Positions 1 through 10,888 of a DNA stretch of 32,671 bases are shown here, piece after piece. The notes beneath the pieces are model-generated. The model saw only the letters and a list, made by a program, of their open reading frames with translations. It was not told where the DNA came from and ran no database searches. A program made the position numbers and the translations under genes. Every line of letters begins with the position of its first letter. The first letter of the stretch is position 1. The stretch covers positions 1 through 32,671 of the forward strand of contig CAMARK010000055.1 of the NCBI GenBank assembly GCA_945860205.1. Reading direction: 5' to 3'. This DNA comes from Reyranella massiliensis 521. Lineage in GTDB: Bacteria; Pseudomonadota; Alphaproteobacteria; Reyranellales; Reyranellaceae.

Positions 1-180
1 GTGATCTTGGCGAAATTCGACATCAGGGCGACGACGGCCATGATCGGAACGGCTTCGCGCGGGCCGAATGCCAGGACCAGGATCGGCAGCAGGATGATGG
101 TGGCGCCAGTGCCGACGACTCCGCTCACCGTCCCGGCTGCGAAGCCGACGACGAGGACGAGGGCGTAGATCAGGAGCGGA

Positions 181-191
<11 letters not shown>
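1..191 (-). CDS. TauE/SafE-family membrane permease, N-terminal part
   Basis: The 63 visible residues begin with a hydrophobic stretch and the glycine-rich pattern [17 protein letters not shown], followed by the [17 protein letters not shown] segment. Both are typical of the first helices of TauE/SafE (DUF81) permeases, which move sulfite, sulfoacetate or other organosulfur anions across the inner membrane. The rest of the gene lies beyond the left edge. No ATG or GTG precedes the first helix, so TTG at 191-189 is the best start; it lies inside the end of the upstream metH gene, with an 11-nt overlap. That position makes it the last visible member of the methionine operon. A sulfur-related substrate is therefore attractive but is only inferred, because the family is broad. 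Confidence 0.7.
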
Positions 192-2831
<2,640 letters not shown>

Positions 2832-2832
<1 letters not shown>

Positions 2833-3887
2833 CAGAAGAAACTCGCTGCTTCCATACCACTGAGACGCAGCGCCGGCGGCAGCGCATGCCACTGCCGGGG
2901 TTTTACGCCCTTCACTGCCTCGGAGATCGCTTTGATGTGGGCCGGCGTCGTGCCGCAGCAGCCGCCGACCACATTCAGCCAGCCGTTCTCGGCCCAACCC
3001 TTGACCAGCTTGGCGGTCATGGCGGGAGGCTCGTCGTAGGCGCCGAGCTCGTTGGGCAGGCCGGCGTTGGGATAGACGCAGAGCAGACCCTCGACCTGCG
3101 GGTTGAGCGCGTTCACGTAGGGGTGGAGCTCGGTGGCGCCGAAGCTGCAGTTCAGTCCCATGGTGAGGGGCTTGGCGTGCCGCACTGAATGCCAGAACGC
3201 TTCGACCGTCTGGCCCGAGAGGTTGCGGCCGGCGAGATCGGTGAGGGTCATCGACACCATCACCGGCAGTTCCTCAGCCCGCGCTTCCGCTGCTTCATCG
3301 GCTGCGACAAGGGCGGCCTTGGCGTTCAGCGTGTCGAACACCGTCTCGATCAGGATGAAGTCGACGCCGCCGTCGAGCAGCCCGTCGATCTGCTCGCGGT
3401 ACATGTCCTTGACCTCGTCGAAGGTGACGGCGCGATAGCCGGGATCGTTGACATTGGGCGACACCGACAGGGTCTTGTTGGTGGGGCCGAGCGCGCCGGC
3501 TACGAAACGCGGCTTGCCCGGATCGCGCGCCGTGGCGGCATCGGCGCAGGCGCGCGTGAGCTTGGCCGCGGCGATGTTGATCTCGCGCGCCATGCCGGTG
3601 ATGCCGTAGTCCGAGAGGCTGATGGCGTTGGAGTTGAAGGTGTTGGTCGCCACGATGTCGGCGCCGGCATCGAGATAGGCATTGCAGATCTCACCCACGA
3701 CGTCGGGCCGCGTCAGGTTGAGCAGGTCGTTGTTGCCCTTCTGGTCGTGGTTGAAGGTGCGTCCGCCGCGGAAGCCTTCCTCGTCAAGCTTATAACTCTG
3801 GATCATCGAGCCGTAGGGCCCGTCCTTCACGACGATTCTCTCGGCGCCGATCTCGCGCAGCAGGTCGGCTTTTTCAGCGCGTGTCAT
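2832..3887 (-). CDS. metH: Methionine synthase, homocysteine-binding subunit (split MetH)
   Basis: The 351-aa protein is a homocysteine S-methyltransferase barrel equal to the N-terminal third of full-length MetH. The three zinc ligands are present: Cys247 in GLNCSFGA, and Cys310 and Cys311 in GGCCGTTP. Substrate loops such as GDG-like KDGPYGSM (21-28) and [10 protein letters not shown] (181-190) are recognisable. It binds and activates homocysteine for methyl transfer from cobalamin on the downstream-encoded subunit. The protein ends with linker-like residues ([11 protein letters not shown]) that in one-piece MetH would run into the pterin domain, so the split falls at the natural interdomain linker. 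Its ATG overlaps the metF stop by 4 nt (ATGA), and GGGAG lies roughly 10 nt upstream. Confidence 0.95.
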
Positions 3888-4798
3888 CGCGGACGTACTC
3901 CCAGCAGATGGCAGGTGGCAAAGGTAAGGTCGGCGCGGTTCAGCGTATAGAAATGGAACTGGTCCACGCCCTCGGCCTGCAGCCGGCGGCAGAGGTCACC
4001 GGCCACGGTGGCCGCAATCATGCGCCGCGTCTCGATGTCGTCGTCGAGCCCCTGGAACATCTCGGCGAGCCAGGCCGGCACCTTGGAACCGCACAGGCCT
4101 GCCATCCTGGCAATGCCCTGGAAGTTCGAGACCGGCATCACGCCCGGCACGATCGGCACATGGACGCCGGCCGCCGCCGCGTCGTCGCGAAAGCGCAGGA
4201 AATCGTCGGCGTCGAAGAAGAACTGGGTGATGCAGCGGTCGGCCCCGGCATCGACCTTGCGCTTCAGGTTCTCGAGGTCGGCCTTGGCGTCGGCCGAATC
4301 GGGGTGCTTCTCGGGATAGCCCGCGATGCTGATCTGGAAGTTGCCGATCTTCTTCAGGCCGGCCACCAGTTCGGCGGCGTTGGCATAGCCGCCGGGGTGG
4401 GGGCTGTACTTGCCGCCCATGCCGGACGGCGGATCGCCGCGCAGCGCCACGATGTGGCGGATGCCGGCATCCCAATAGGCGCGCGCCACATCGTCGATCT
4501 CGCCCTGGGTGGCGGCGACGCAGGTGAGGTGGGCAGCAGCATCGATGCCGGTCTCGGATTTTAGCCGCGCGACGGTCTCGTGCGTGCGCTGGCGCGTCGA
4601 GCCGCCGGCGCCATAGGTTACGGAAAAGAACGTCGGCTGAAGCGGCGTGAGACGGGTCACCGTTTCCCACAGAGTGCGCTCGGCCGCTTCGGTCTTGGGC
4701 GGCGAGAACTCGAACGAGACCTTCAGCCGCTGCGGTGCGCGCGCGGGAAAGTTGGAAGTGCCGGCGCCTGTGCTGAGGGGCCCGGTATCGGGACTCAT
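3884..4798 (-). CDS. metF: 5,10-methylenetetrahydrofolate reductase
   Basis: This is a 304-aa MTHFR of normal bacterial length. It reduces 5,10-methylene-THF to 5-methyl-THF with FADH2 supplied by NAD(P)H, which makes the methyl donor for the two MetH subunits encoded downstream. Visible marks are FEFSPPK at 29-35 (Glu30 is the catalytic glutamate equivalent), the FFSVTYGAGGST segment, ALRGDPP with Asp122, and the QFFFD and PGVMP motifs of the barrel. The ATG at 4798 was chosen over a much longer open frame because it follows GGAG at good spacing and overlaps the upstream stop codon (ATGA). The N-terminal 25 residues are low-complexity and probably disordered. Confidence 0.96.
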   Translation of the reverse strand: MSPDTGPLSTGAGTSNFPARAPQRLKVSFEFSPPKTEAAERTLWETVTRLTPLQPTFFSVTYGAGGSTRQRTHETVARLKSETGIDAAAHLTCVAATQGEIDDVARAYWDAGIRHIVALRGDPPSGMGGKYSPHPGGYANAAELVAGLKKIGNFQISIAGYPEKHPDSADAKADLENLKRKVDAGADRCITQFFFDADDFLRFRDDAAAAGVHVPIVPGVMPVSNFQGIARMAGLCGSKVPAWLAEMFQGLDDDIETRRMIAATVAGDLCRRLQAEGVDQFHFYTLNRADLTFATCHLLGVRPR

Positions 4799-5781
4799 CG
4801 GGGAACTCCGTGCGAATGGTCGGCGGCAAGGGCAGGGCGTTGCACGAGCTCGCGCTCGGCGCGCCAGATGCCGGTCATCAACCGGCGGCCGGGAAAGTGG
4901 ATGGGCTCCAGCACATTGAGCCCGGCGCTCCTGAGCCAGCCCTGGACCTGGTTGTCGGCGAAGCCGAGATGGACGTGGGCATGCTCGCGCTTCAGCTCGA
5001 CCATGTCGTGCGGCGAGAAATCGACGACCAGCACGGTGCCGCCCGGGCGCACGACGCGAGCCGCCTCGGCGAGCGCCGCGGCGGGATCGTCGGCGTAATG
5101 CAGGACGTGGTGGATGGTGACGACATCGAAGCCGTCGGCCTCGAACGGCAGCGCATACATGTCGCCCTGGCGGATCTCGACATTGTCGAGGCCGGCGCGG
5201 GCAAGGTTGGCGCGGGCCAGCGCCAGCATCTCGCGCGACTGGTCGACGCCCACGGCCTGCACGACCTTGGGGGCCAGCACTTCGAGCAGGCGGCCGGTGC
5301 CGGTGCCGATGTCGAGCAGCCGGCGCGCGCCCAGCGGCAGGTGATGGGCAAGCGCGCGCTCGATCTCGCGATCGGCGACGTGCAGGGCCCGCAGTTCGTC
5401 CCAACGCTGGGCGTTGTCGCGGAAGAAGCGCGCCGCGGCGTTCTGGCGGCGCTGCTGCAGGGCGTCGAGCCGGGCCCGGTCGGTGGCGATACGGGGATGC
5501 TTGGGATCGAGCCGGCGCACGAACTCGCGCACCAGGGCGGCGTCCTCGCCGGCGGTGACCAGGCGGAAGCGGGTGAATTGACCCTCGCGGAAGCGCTCGA
5601 GGAGGCCGGCCTCGACCACCAGCTTGAGATGGCGCGACACCCTGGGCTGGCTCTGGCCCAGCACATGGACGTAGTCGCTGACCGTCAGATCTTCGCGCGC
5701 CGCCAGCGCCAGGATGCGAAGCCTTGTGTCTTCGGCCGCTGCCCTCAGGAGGGTGAGAAGGTGATCCATGAATTCGTTCAT
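4795..5781 (-). CDS. ArsR-family regulator fused to a SAM-dependent methyltransferase domain
   Basis: This 328-aa protein has an N-terminal winged helix of ArsR type (about 5-75, with recognition helix SQPRVSRHLKLV) and a class I methyltransferase fold (about 145-265) with the SAM-binding glycine motif DIGTGTG at 157-163 and a GDMYALPF acidic loop. It has no cysteine at all, so a thiol metal site is impossible and the usual ArsR metalloregulator label does not fit. It heads the metF-metH operon and is coupled to metF through ATGA. The simplest inference is a repressor that reads SAM or S-adenosylhomocysteine through the methyltransferase fold and controls methyl-cycle genes, similar in idea to the SahR regulators described in Proteobacteria. 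Enzymatic methyl transfer cannot be excluded. The ATG at 5781 has no clear Shine-Dalgarno; an internal ATG at 5769 is the alternative start. Confidence 0.85.
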   Translation of the reverse strand: MNEFMDHLLTLLRAAAEDTRLRILALAAREDLTVSDYVHVLGQSQPRVSRHLKLVVEAGLLERFREGQFTRFRLVTAGEDAALVREFVRRLDPKHPRIATDRARLDALQQRRQNAAARFFRDNAQRWDELRALHVADREIERALAHHLPLGARRLLDIGTGTGRLLEVLAPKVVQAVGVDQSREMLALARANLARAGLDNVEIRQGDMYALPFEADGFDVVTIHHVLHYADDPAAALAEAARVVRPGGTVLVVDFSPHDMVELKREHAHVHLGFADNQVQGWLRSAGLNVLEPIHFPGRRLMTGIWRAERELVQRPALAADHSHGVPR

Positions 5782-5797
5782 ATAAGCATATCTTTAT
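5782..5797. promoter_or_regulatory. 16-bp palindrome, candidate operator of the methionine operon
   Basis: On the minus strand the bases read ATAA-AG-ATAT-GC-TTAT, which is perfectly symmetric except for the AG/GC pair. AT-rich dyads of this size are typical of ArsR-family operators. The dyad directly abuts the regulator's start codon. The bases around it could also supply a -10 element (TATGCT) with TTGC-type sequence upstream, so bound protein would block transcription initiation. The operator role is inferred from position and symmetry. Confidence 0.5.
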
Positions 5798-5983
5798 GTT
5801 TGCAATAGCAAAGTGATGGCGGCTTGTGTGGCTCGGGAATCACAGATGGCGCGTCCTTTGGCTATTCACTTCAAACCGTCGCGCACGTGTGCAACACTGC
5901 GGCAGAATAGCGGCGGCCTAACGCCGCTTCATGTTTTTGGGTCCAGCGTGGCCGGACCGGCGGGATGGACCAGGGTAGTGTTG

Positions 5984-6790
5984 ATGGCCGAGAGTCTGTC
6001 TGGAACGATGAAGCGGAAGGCGCGCCGTTCGCTCGTCGCAATGGCTGTTGCCGCCACTTTGATGGGCGGATGTGCGACCGGTGACACTGGCGCCACCGAA
6101 GTCTGGGACCCGATCGAGACGCCCAACCGCTTCCTGTTCTCGCTCAACCGCGTCGTCGACATCATCGCGCTGCGCCCGGTCGCCGTCATCTATCGCGACT
6201 GGGTGCCGGAGCCCGCTCAGAAGAGCGTGCGCAACCTGCTCGACAATCTCGGTGAGCCGGTGACGGCGATCAATGAGGTGTTCCAGGGCGATCCGAACCG
6301 CGCCGCCACGACCATGGCGCGCTTTCTCGTGAATTCGACCATCGGCGTCGCCGGACTGTTCGACGTGGCCACCATGCTTGGCCTCGAACGGACCAAGGAA
6401 GACGCCGGCAAGACCATCGGCCTCTACGCCGGCGTCGAGCCGGAAAACGGCGGCTTCTATCTCATGCTGCCGCTGCTCGGGCCTTCCAATGCCCGCGACG
6501 GCACCGGCCTGATGATCGACTACCTGGCCGATCCATTCCGCATCCTGACCTTCAATCTGGCCGTCGACTGGACCGCCTATCAGGCAGCGCGCTACGGCAT
6601 GAACGTGGTCGACTACCGCTCGCGCACCATTTTCGCCCTCGACGACCTGGAAAAGAACAGCGTCGATTACTACGCCGCGCTGCGCAGCGCCTATACGCAG
6701 AATCGCGCCGATATGATCCGCCAGCGGCGCGAAAAGACCGATACCAAGGGCGAATTGGAACGTCGCGACAACCTCGCTCTGGTACGCTAA
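5984..6790 (+). CDS. mlaA: MlaA (VacJ) outer-membrane lipoprotein
   Basis: The product (268 aa from this start) is a MlaA-family lipoprotein. It sits in the outer membrane and removes mislocalised phospholipids from the outer leaflet, passing them to periplasmic MlaC. After a basic n-region (KRKARR) and hydrophobic core comes the lipobox LMGGC, with the lipidated cysteine at residue 30. The mature part has the family's WDPIETPNRFLFSLNR opening, YRDWVPEPAQ, NLGEPVTAINEVFQGD and the GLYAGVEPENGGFYLMLPLLGPSNARDG region. The ATG at 5984 follows AGGG at normal spacing; an ATG at 6008 would give a shorter, more classical signal peptide and is equally possible. The reading frame is open back to 5813 but that part looks non-coding. 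The next gene is mlaC, which supports the assignment. Confidence 0.93.
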   Translation: MAESLSGTMKRKARRSLVAMAVAATLMGGCATGDTGATEVWDPIETPNRFLFSLNRVVDIIALRPVAVIYRDWVPEPAQKSVRNLLDNLGEPVTAINEVFQGDPNRAATTMARFLVNSTIGVAGLFDVATMLGLERTKEDAGKTIGLYAGVEPENGGFYLMLPLLGPSNARDGTGLMIDYLADPFRILTFNLAVDWTAYQAARYGMNVVDYRSRTIFALDDLEKNSVDYYAALRSAYTQNRADMIRQRREKTDTKGELERRDNLALVR

Positions 6791-6829
6791 GACTCCACCG
6801 TCCGAAGTCCTTTTTCAGGGAGCGAACCA

Positions 6830-7426
6830 GTGTCGCTGCTCGCCTTTCGTCGTGTCGCGATGCGCCTTGCCGGCGCCGCCCTCCTTTTCGTCCTTCCCGC
6901 CCTCGGCCAGTCGGCCTCGGCCGCCGATCCTGCGCAGCTCGTGCAGAGCACGGCGCAGCAGGTGATCGACATCGTCAAGAACAAGACCGGCGCGGACCGC
7001 CAGACCGCGATCCTGACGGTGCTGCAGGCCAGTTTCGACATGCCTGCAATGGGCCGCTCGGCGCTGGGCACGAACTGGAACAAGGCGACCGAGGAGGAGC
7101 GCACGCGCTTCCTCAAGGCCGTCGCCTCGGCTGAGGCCCGAGCCTACAGCGAGCGCTTCGGCCAGTACGCCGGCCAGACGCTGACGGTGAGCAAGGTGAC
7201 GCCGCGCGCCAACGGCGTGTCGATCGTCGAGAGCAAGCTGAACCAGGCCACCGGCCAGCCGATCAAGATCGACTGGGAGGTTCGCGGCGACCGCATTACC
7301 GACGTCAAGGTCGAGGGCGTCAGCATGGTCATGACTAGACGTTCGGATTTCAATTCCTACATCCAGAACCATGGCGGGAAAGTCGACGCCCTGGTCCAGG
7401 AACTGGAAATCCGGGCCAACCGCTAG
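6830..7426 (+). CDS. mlaC: MlaC-like periplasmic phospholipid-binding protein
   Basis: This 198-aa protein has a signal peptide (hydrophobic core LAGAALLFVLPALG, likely cleavage after SASA) and the MlaC/Ttg2D fold: an N-terminal helical part with FDMPAMGRSALGTNW, then TEEERTRFLKAV and strand-rich QPIKIDWEVR with ITDVKVEGVSM. MlaC carries phospholipids through the periplasm between the MlaA complex and the MlaFEDB ABC transporter, whose genes are not in this window. The GTG start at 6830 is chosen because AGGGAG sits at the right distance; an in-frame ATG ten codons later lies inside the signal peptide. It is 39 nt downstream of mlaA and probably co-transcribed. Confidence 0.92.
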   Translation: MSLLAFRRVAMRLAGAALLFVLPALGQSASAADPAQLVQSTAQQVIDIVKNKTGADRQTAILTVLQASFDMPAMGRSALGTNWNKATEEERTRFLKAVASAEARAYSERFGQYAGQTLTVSKVTPRANGVSIVESKLNQATGQPIKIDWEVRGDRITDVKVEGVSMVMTRRSDFNSYIQNHGGKVDALVQELEIRANR

Positions 7427-7427
7427 A

Positions 7428-7494
7428 CTCCCGCCGCCCCCAAAACGGGGCGAATTGCGCCTGTAACGCAACCGACGTAAGCTTCCTGCGGGAG
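7428..7494 (+). promoter_or_regulatory. Nested-hairpin intergenic element before cysE
   Basis: The mlaC-cysE gap can fold into a closed multi-hairpin. An outer 7-bp stem pairs CTCCCGC (7428-7434) with GCGGGAG (7488-7494). Stacked inside are CGCCCC/GGGGCG (7435-7440 with 7447-7452) and TTGCG/CGCAA (7455-7459 with 7467-7471). No T-run follows, so it is not a standard intrinsic terminator. It could be an RNA leader, an mRNA-stabilising 3' end for mlaC, or chance pairing in GC-rich DNA. Confidence 0.3.
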
Positions 7495-7550
7495 GCGTGT
7501 CAGTCGCTCCGCAGGCCGTAAGGGACGGCAGCGGACCGGAGGAGAGCGCC

Positions 7551-8375
7551 ATGGATAGCGTACTGCTGAAGAATTCGGCCGAGCCCAGATCTGCGGATTT
7601 GAGGGCTGTCGACCCTGTCTGGGCCAGGATCCGCGAGGCCGCCCAGGCTGCTGCCGCGGCCGAGCCGGTGCTGGCAGGGACGCTGCATGCCACCATCCTC
7701 AGCCAACCCAAATTCGAGAGCGCACTCAGCTACCACCTGGCAAGGCTTGCCGGGACGACCGAGGTGCCCGCCGCCCTGATCCGCCAGACCTTCGACGAGG
7801 CCTTCGCCGCCGATCCCGCCATCACCATTGCCGCCCGTGCCGATATCATGGCGGTGGCCGACCGCGATCCGGCCTGCACCAGCCTTCTCGATCCGCTGCT
7901 CTGGTTCAAGGGCTATCACGCGCTGCAGACCTATCGCGCCGCCCATTGGCTGTGGCTGCAGGGCCGCCAGTCGCTCGCCCATTTCCTGCAGAGCCGCGCC
8001 AGCGCACTGTTCGGCCTCGACATCCATCCCGGCGCCGTGATCGGCAAGGGCATCTTCATCGACCACGGCACCGGCGTGGTGATCGGCGAGACCGCGGTTG
8101 TCGAAGACGGCGTCTCCATGCTGCACGGCGTGACCTTGGGCGGCACCGGCAAGGAGCGTGGCGACCGGCACCCGAAGGTGCGGCGCGGCGTGCTCCTGGG
8201 CGCCGGCGCAAAGGTGTTGGGCAACATCGAGATCGGCGCCTGCGCCAAGATCGCGGCCGGCAGTGTCGTACTGGAGCCGGTCCCGGCCGGCTGCACCGCG
8301 GCCGGCGTGCCGGCGCGCATCATCGGCTGCGTCGACGTGCCGGAACCGGCACTGGAGATGGATCAGAGGATCTAG
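7551..8375 (+). CDS. cysE: Serine O-acetyltransferase
   Basis: This 274-aa CysE transfers acetyl from acetyl-CoA to L-serine, giving O-acetylserine for cysteine synthesis. The N-terminal helical domain (about 20-145) has WFKGYHALQTYRAAHWLW. The left-handed beta-helix follows, with hexapeptide turns, the active-site DIHPGA at 157-162, DHGTGVVIGETA, HGVTLGGTG and GDRHPKVR at 204-211, and ends in AAGVPARIIG. The ATG at 7551 is preceded by a strong GGAGGAG at 7-nt spacing, which rules against the GTG 54 bases upstream whose ribosome site would be too close. With the methionine operon on the other side of mlaAC, the region is enriched in sulfur amino-acid functions, though the two lie on opposite strands and are not one operon. 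Confidence 0.96.
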   Translation: MDSVLLKNSAEPRSADLRAVDPVWARIREAAQAAAAAEPVLAGTLHATILSQPKFESALSYHLARLAGTTEVPAALIRQTFDEAFAADPAITIAARADIMAVADRDPACTSLLDPLLWFKGYHALQTYRAAHWLWLQGRQSLAHFLQSRASALFGLDIHPGAVIGKGIFIDHGTGVVIGETAVVEDGVSMLHGVTLGGTGKERGDRHPKVRRGVLLGAGAKVLGNIEIGACAKIAAGSVVLEPVPAGCTAAGVPARIIGCVDVPEPALEMDQRI

Positions 8376-9191
8376 ATGGCCGTGGAGCACAAGTTCCGCG
8401 GCATCGCGCTTCACACCTGGACGGTCGATACGACGCCGCTTGAACAGGCGCTGGCGGCGGCCAAGGCCGGCGGCTTCGACGCCGTCGAGCTGCGCCGCGT
8501 CGACTTCGTGCGCCATCCTAACGCGCTCGATCTCGTGACGAAGAGCGGCCTGCCGGTCGCCTGCGTCGGCGTCGAGCCCGGCTGGATCTTCTCCTCGAAG
8601 GGCGACGAGCAGGAGCGGCTGTTCGGGGTGTTCCGCGAGAGCTGCCAGGCCGCCGTGGCGCTCGATTGCCCGACACTGATGAGTGCGATCGGGCCTGGCA
8701 CCGCGAGCCTCGACGAGGTGGTTGCCAATATTCGCCGCGCCGGTGCCATCGCCGCCGAATTCAAGCTGCGGCTCGCGGTCGAGTATCAGTTCCAGCATCC
8801 GGTCGTGAAGAGCCTCGATATCCTGCGCGATCTCGTCGCCAGGGCCGAAGAGAAGAGCGTCGGCCTGCTGCTTGACGCTTATCACCTGCAGCGCGGCGGC
8901 CGGCCCGGCGCCGGCTTCTCCGACGTGCCCGAGGCCGAAATATTCTACGTGCAATACAGCGACGTGCCGGACGCGCGACCCAACGGCCCGCCGCCGACCG
9001 ACCGCCTGCCGCCGGGCAGGGGCGTCGTGCGCTGGACCGACCTGTTCCAACTCCTCGCCGCCAAGAACTACGACGGCTACGTCAGCTACGAAGCGCCCAA
9101 TCCCGCCCATTGGGAACGAAGCGCTGCCGACGTCGCGGCCGAGGGTGCCGAAGCCACCCGCCGCGCCCTTGTGGACGCCTTTGGTCGCTAA
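8376..9191 (+). CDS. Sugar phosphate isomerase/epimerase-like TIM barrel protein
   Basis: This 271-aa protein belongs to the AP-endonuclease-2/xylose isomerase-like barrel family (IolE/IolI/hydroxypyruvate isomerase type). Early barrel strands carry GGFDAVELRR, and likely metal ligands are Glu136 in VEYQFQHP, Asp167 and His170 in LLDAYHLQRGG, and the Glu in VSYEAPNP. The segment GRGVVRWTDLFQLL is the usual family signature near the C-terminus. The substrate cannot be assigned; members isomerise sugars, inositol derivatives, dehydroshikimate or small keto acids. The ATG follows the cysE stop directly, with no gap, so translation is probably coupled, but function more likely belongs with the downstream catabolic genes. 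Confidence 0.85.
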   Translation: MAVEHKFRGIALHTWTVDTTPLEQALAAAKAGGFDAVELRRVDFVRHPNALDLVTKSGLPVACVGVEPGWIFSSKGDEQERLFGVFRESCQAAVALDCPTLMSAIGPGTASLDEVVANIRRAGAIAAEFKLRLAVEYQFQHPVVKSLDILRDLVARAEEKSVGLLLDAYHLQRGGRPGAGFSDVPEAEIFYVQYSDVPDARPNGPPPTDRLPPGRGVVRWTDLFQLLAAKNYDGYVSYEAPNPAHWERSAADVAAEGAEATRRALVDAFGR

Positions 9192-9200
9192 CTGCCGCGG

Positions 9201-10835
9201 ATGCGCCGTCTACGCACATCCGTCTTGATCGTCGGCGGCGGGCCGGTCGGCTCGACCCTGGCGCTCGATCTGGCCGGACGTGGCATCGACGTGATCGTGG
9301 CTGAGCAGAACCCGCCGGGCCACATGCCCGGGGTGAAGTGCAATCACGTTGCGGCGCGAACGATGGAGATCTTCCGCCGCCTCGGCATCGTGGTCCGCGT
9401 GCGCGACACCGGCTTGCCGGCCGACCATGCCAATGACGTCGCCTTCCGCACCACGGCAGTGGGCATCGAATTCGCGCGCATCCATATTCCCTGCCGGCGC
9501 GACCGTTACACCGACAAAAGCGGCCCCGACGGCGGATGGCCGACGCCGGAGCCGCCGCACCGCATCAACCAGATCTATCTCGATCCCCTGCTGGCCGACG
9601 CGGCGGCGGCGCATCCCAAGGTGCGGTTCCTGAACCGCACGCGCGTGCGCGGCTTCACGCAGAACGAGGCCGGCGTCACCGCCGAGGCCGAGGATCTCGA
9701 GGGCGGCGGCAAGCTCCTGATCGACTGCGCCTATCTTGTGGGCTGCGACGGTCCCGCGTCGGAAGTCCGGCACCAGATCGGCGCGCGGCTGGCCGGCGAC
9801 GCCATGATCGGCCGTACCCAGTCGAGTTACATCCGCGCCCCGGGCCTGGCCGGGCGGATGCAGGCCGCGCCCGCCTGGTCGACGCAGGTCATGAACCCGC
9901 GGCGCAGCGCCAACATGTTCGCCGTCGACGGCCGTGAGACCTGGTTGGTCCACAATTATCTGCGGCCCGACGAGGCCGATTTCGATGCGATCGATGCCGA
10001 TGGCTGCCTGCGCGACATCCTGGGTGTCGACGGATCCGTCGACGTCGAGGTCATCGGCCGCGAGAACTGGATCGGCCGCCGCCTGTTGGCCGACCGCTTC
10101 CGCGACCGCCGCGTCTTCATCTGCGGTGATGCTGCCCACATCTGGGCGCCCTTCGCCGGCTATGGCATGAACGCCGGCATCGCCGACGCGACCAATCTCG
10201 CCTGGATGCTGGCGGGGGTGCTCGACGGCTGGGCCGATCCGGCGATCCTGGCGGCGCACGAGGCCGAGCGCTGGCCGATCACCGAGCAGGTTTCCAAATA
10301 TGCCATGGGCACCGCGCTCTCACTCGCCCGTGCCCGCGCCGAGGTGCCCGCCGACATCGAGGCGATGGGCCCCGACGGCGACGCTCGGCGGGCCGACCTC
10401 GGCCGGCGGCTGCTGGACATGCACACGCCGCAGTTCTGCTGCGGCGGCCTGAATTTCGGTTCGTTCTACGATCGCTCTCCGATCGTGGCCTACGACGGCG
10501 AGGCGGCGCCCGCCTACACGATGGACAGTTTTACACCCTCCACCGTGCCCGGCTGCCGCACGCCGCATGTCTGGCTTGAAGAGGGACGGTCGCTTTACGA
10601 CGCCATGGGCTCCGGCTTCACCTTGCTGCGCTTCGACCGTGCGGTCGAGGCGACGGGGCTCGTCGAAGCGGCGGCCCGGCGCGGTGTGCCGCTGTCGGTG
10701 CTCGATCTCGCGCCGCAGGCGCCTTATCGCGAGAGGCTGGTGCTGTCCCGCCCGGACCAGCATGTCGCCTGGCGGGGCGATGTATTGCCCGGCGATCCCT
10801 TGCCGCTGATCGACCGGATTCGCGGGGCGCTGTAG
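9201..10835 (+). CDS. FAD-dependent class A aromatic monooxygenase
   Basis: This 544-aa flavoprotein resembles the phenol/dichlorophenol/3-(3-hydroxyphenyl)propionate hydroxylase group. The FAD dinucleotide fold has GGGPVG at 12-17, the NAD(P)H/FAD DG motif is GCDGPASEVR at 181-190, and the second FAD motif is CGDAAHIWAPFAGYGMNAGI with Gly309-Asp310. A C-terminal thioredoxin-like domain (about 400-544) follows, ending in RPDQHVAWRGDVLP, as in TfdB and MhpA. Such enzymes hydroxylate aromatic rings with O2 and NAD(P)H in the cytosol. It starts 9 nt after the sugar-isomerase-like gene and is 53 nt from the SMP-30 gene, suggesting one catabolic transcript. The substrate is not determinable from sequence. 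Confidence 0.9.
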   Translation: MRRLRTSVLIVGGGPVGSTLALDLAGRGIDVIVAEQNPPGHMPGVKCNHVAARTMEIFRRLGIVVRVRDTGLPADHANDVAFRTTAVGIEFARIHIPCRRDRYTDKSGPDGGWPTPEPPHRINQIYLDPLLADAAAAHPKVRFLNRTRVRGFTQNEAGVTAEAEDLEGGGKLLIDCAYLVGCDGPASEVRHQIGARLAGDAMIGRTQSSYIRAPGLAGRMQAAPAWSTQVMNPRRSANMFAVDGRETWLVHNYLRPDEADFDAIDADGCLRDILGVDGSVDVEVIGRENWIGRRLLADRFRDRRVFICGDAAHIWAPFAGYGMNAGIADATNLAWMLAGVLDGWADPAILAAHEAERWPITEQVSKYAMGTALSLARARAEVPADIEAMGPDGDARRADLGRRLLDMHTPQFCCGGLNFGSFYDRSPIVAYDGEAAPAYTMDSFTPSTVPGCRTPHVWLEEGRSLYDAMGSGFTLLRFDRAVEATGLVEAAARRGVPLSVLDLAPQAPYRERLVLSRPDQHVAWRGDVLPGDPLPLIDRIRGAL

Positions 10836-10888
10836 ACGAACAGCTTCAGGCAGTCGATCATCGCACCCAAGACAGGCGGAGGAACGCG

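Noticed and set aside
5782-5983. Cobalamin or SAM riboswitch ahead of the methionine operon
   Set aside because: The regulator start lies against the palindrome, and there is no room or recognisable B12-box or SAM-type core on the minus strand.
5813-5983. N-terminal extension of MlaA from the first in-frame ATG
   Set aside because: The extension would place 57 extra residues before a lipoprotein signal peptide, which must be N-terminal.
7500-9110. 536-codon minus-strand frame opposite cysE and the isomerase-like gene
   Set aside because: Spans two unrelated real genes and has no recognisable domain.
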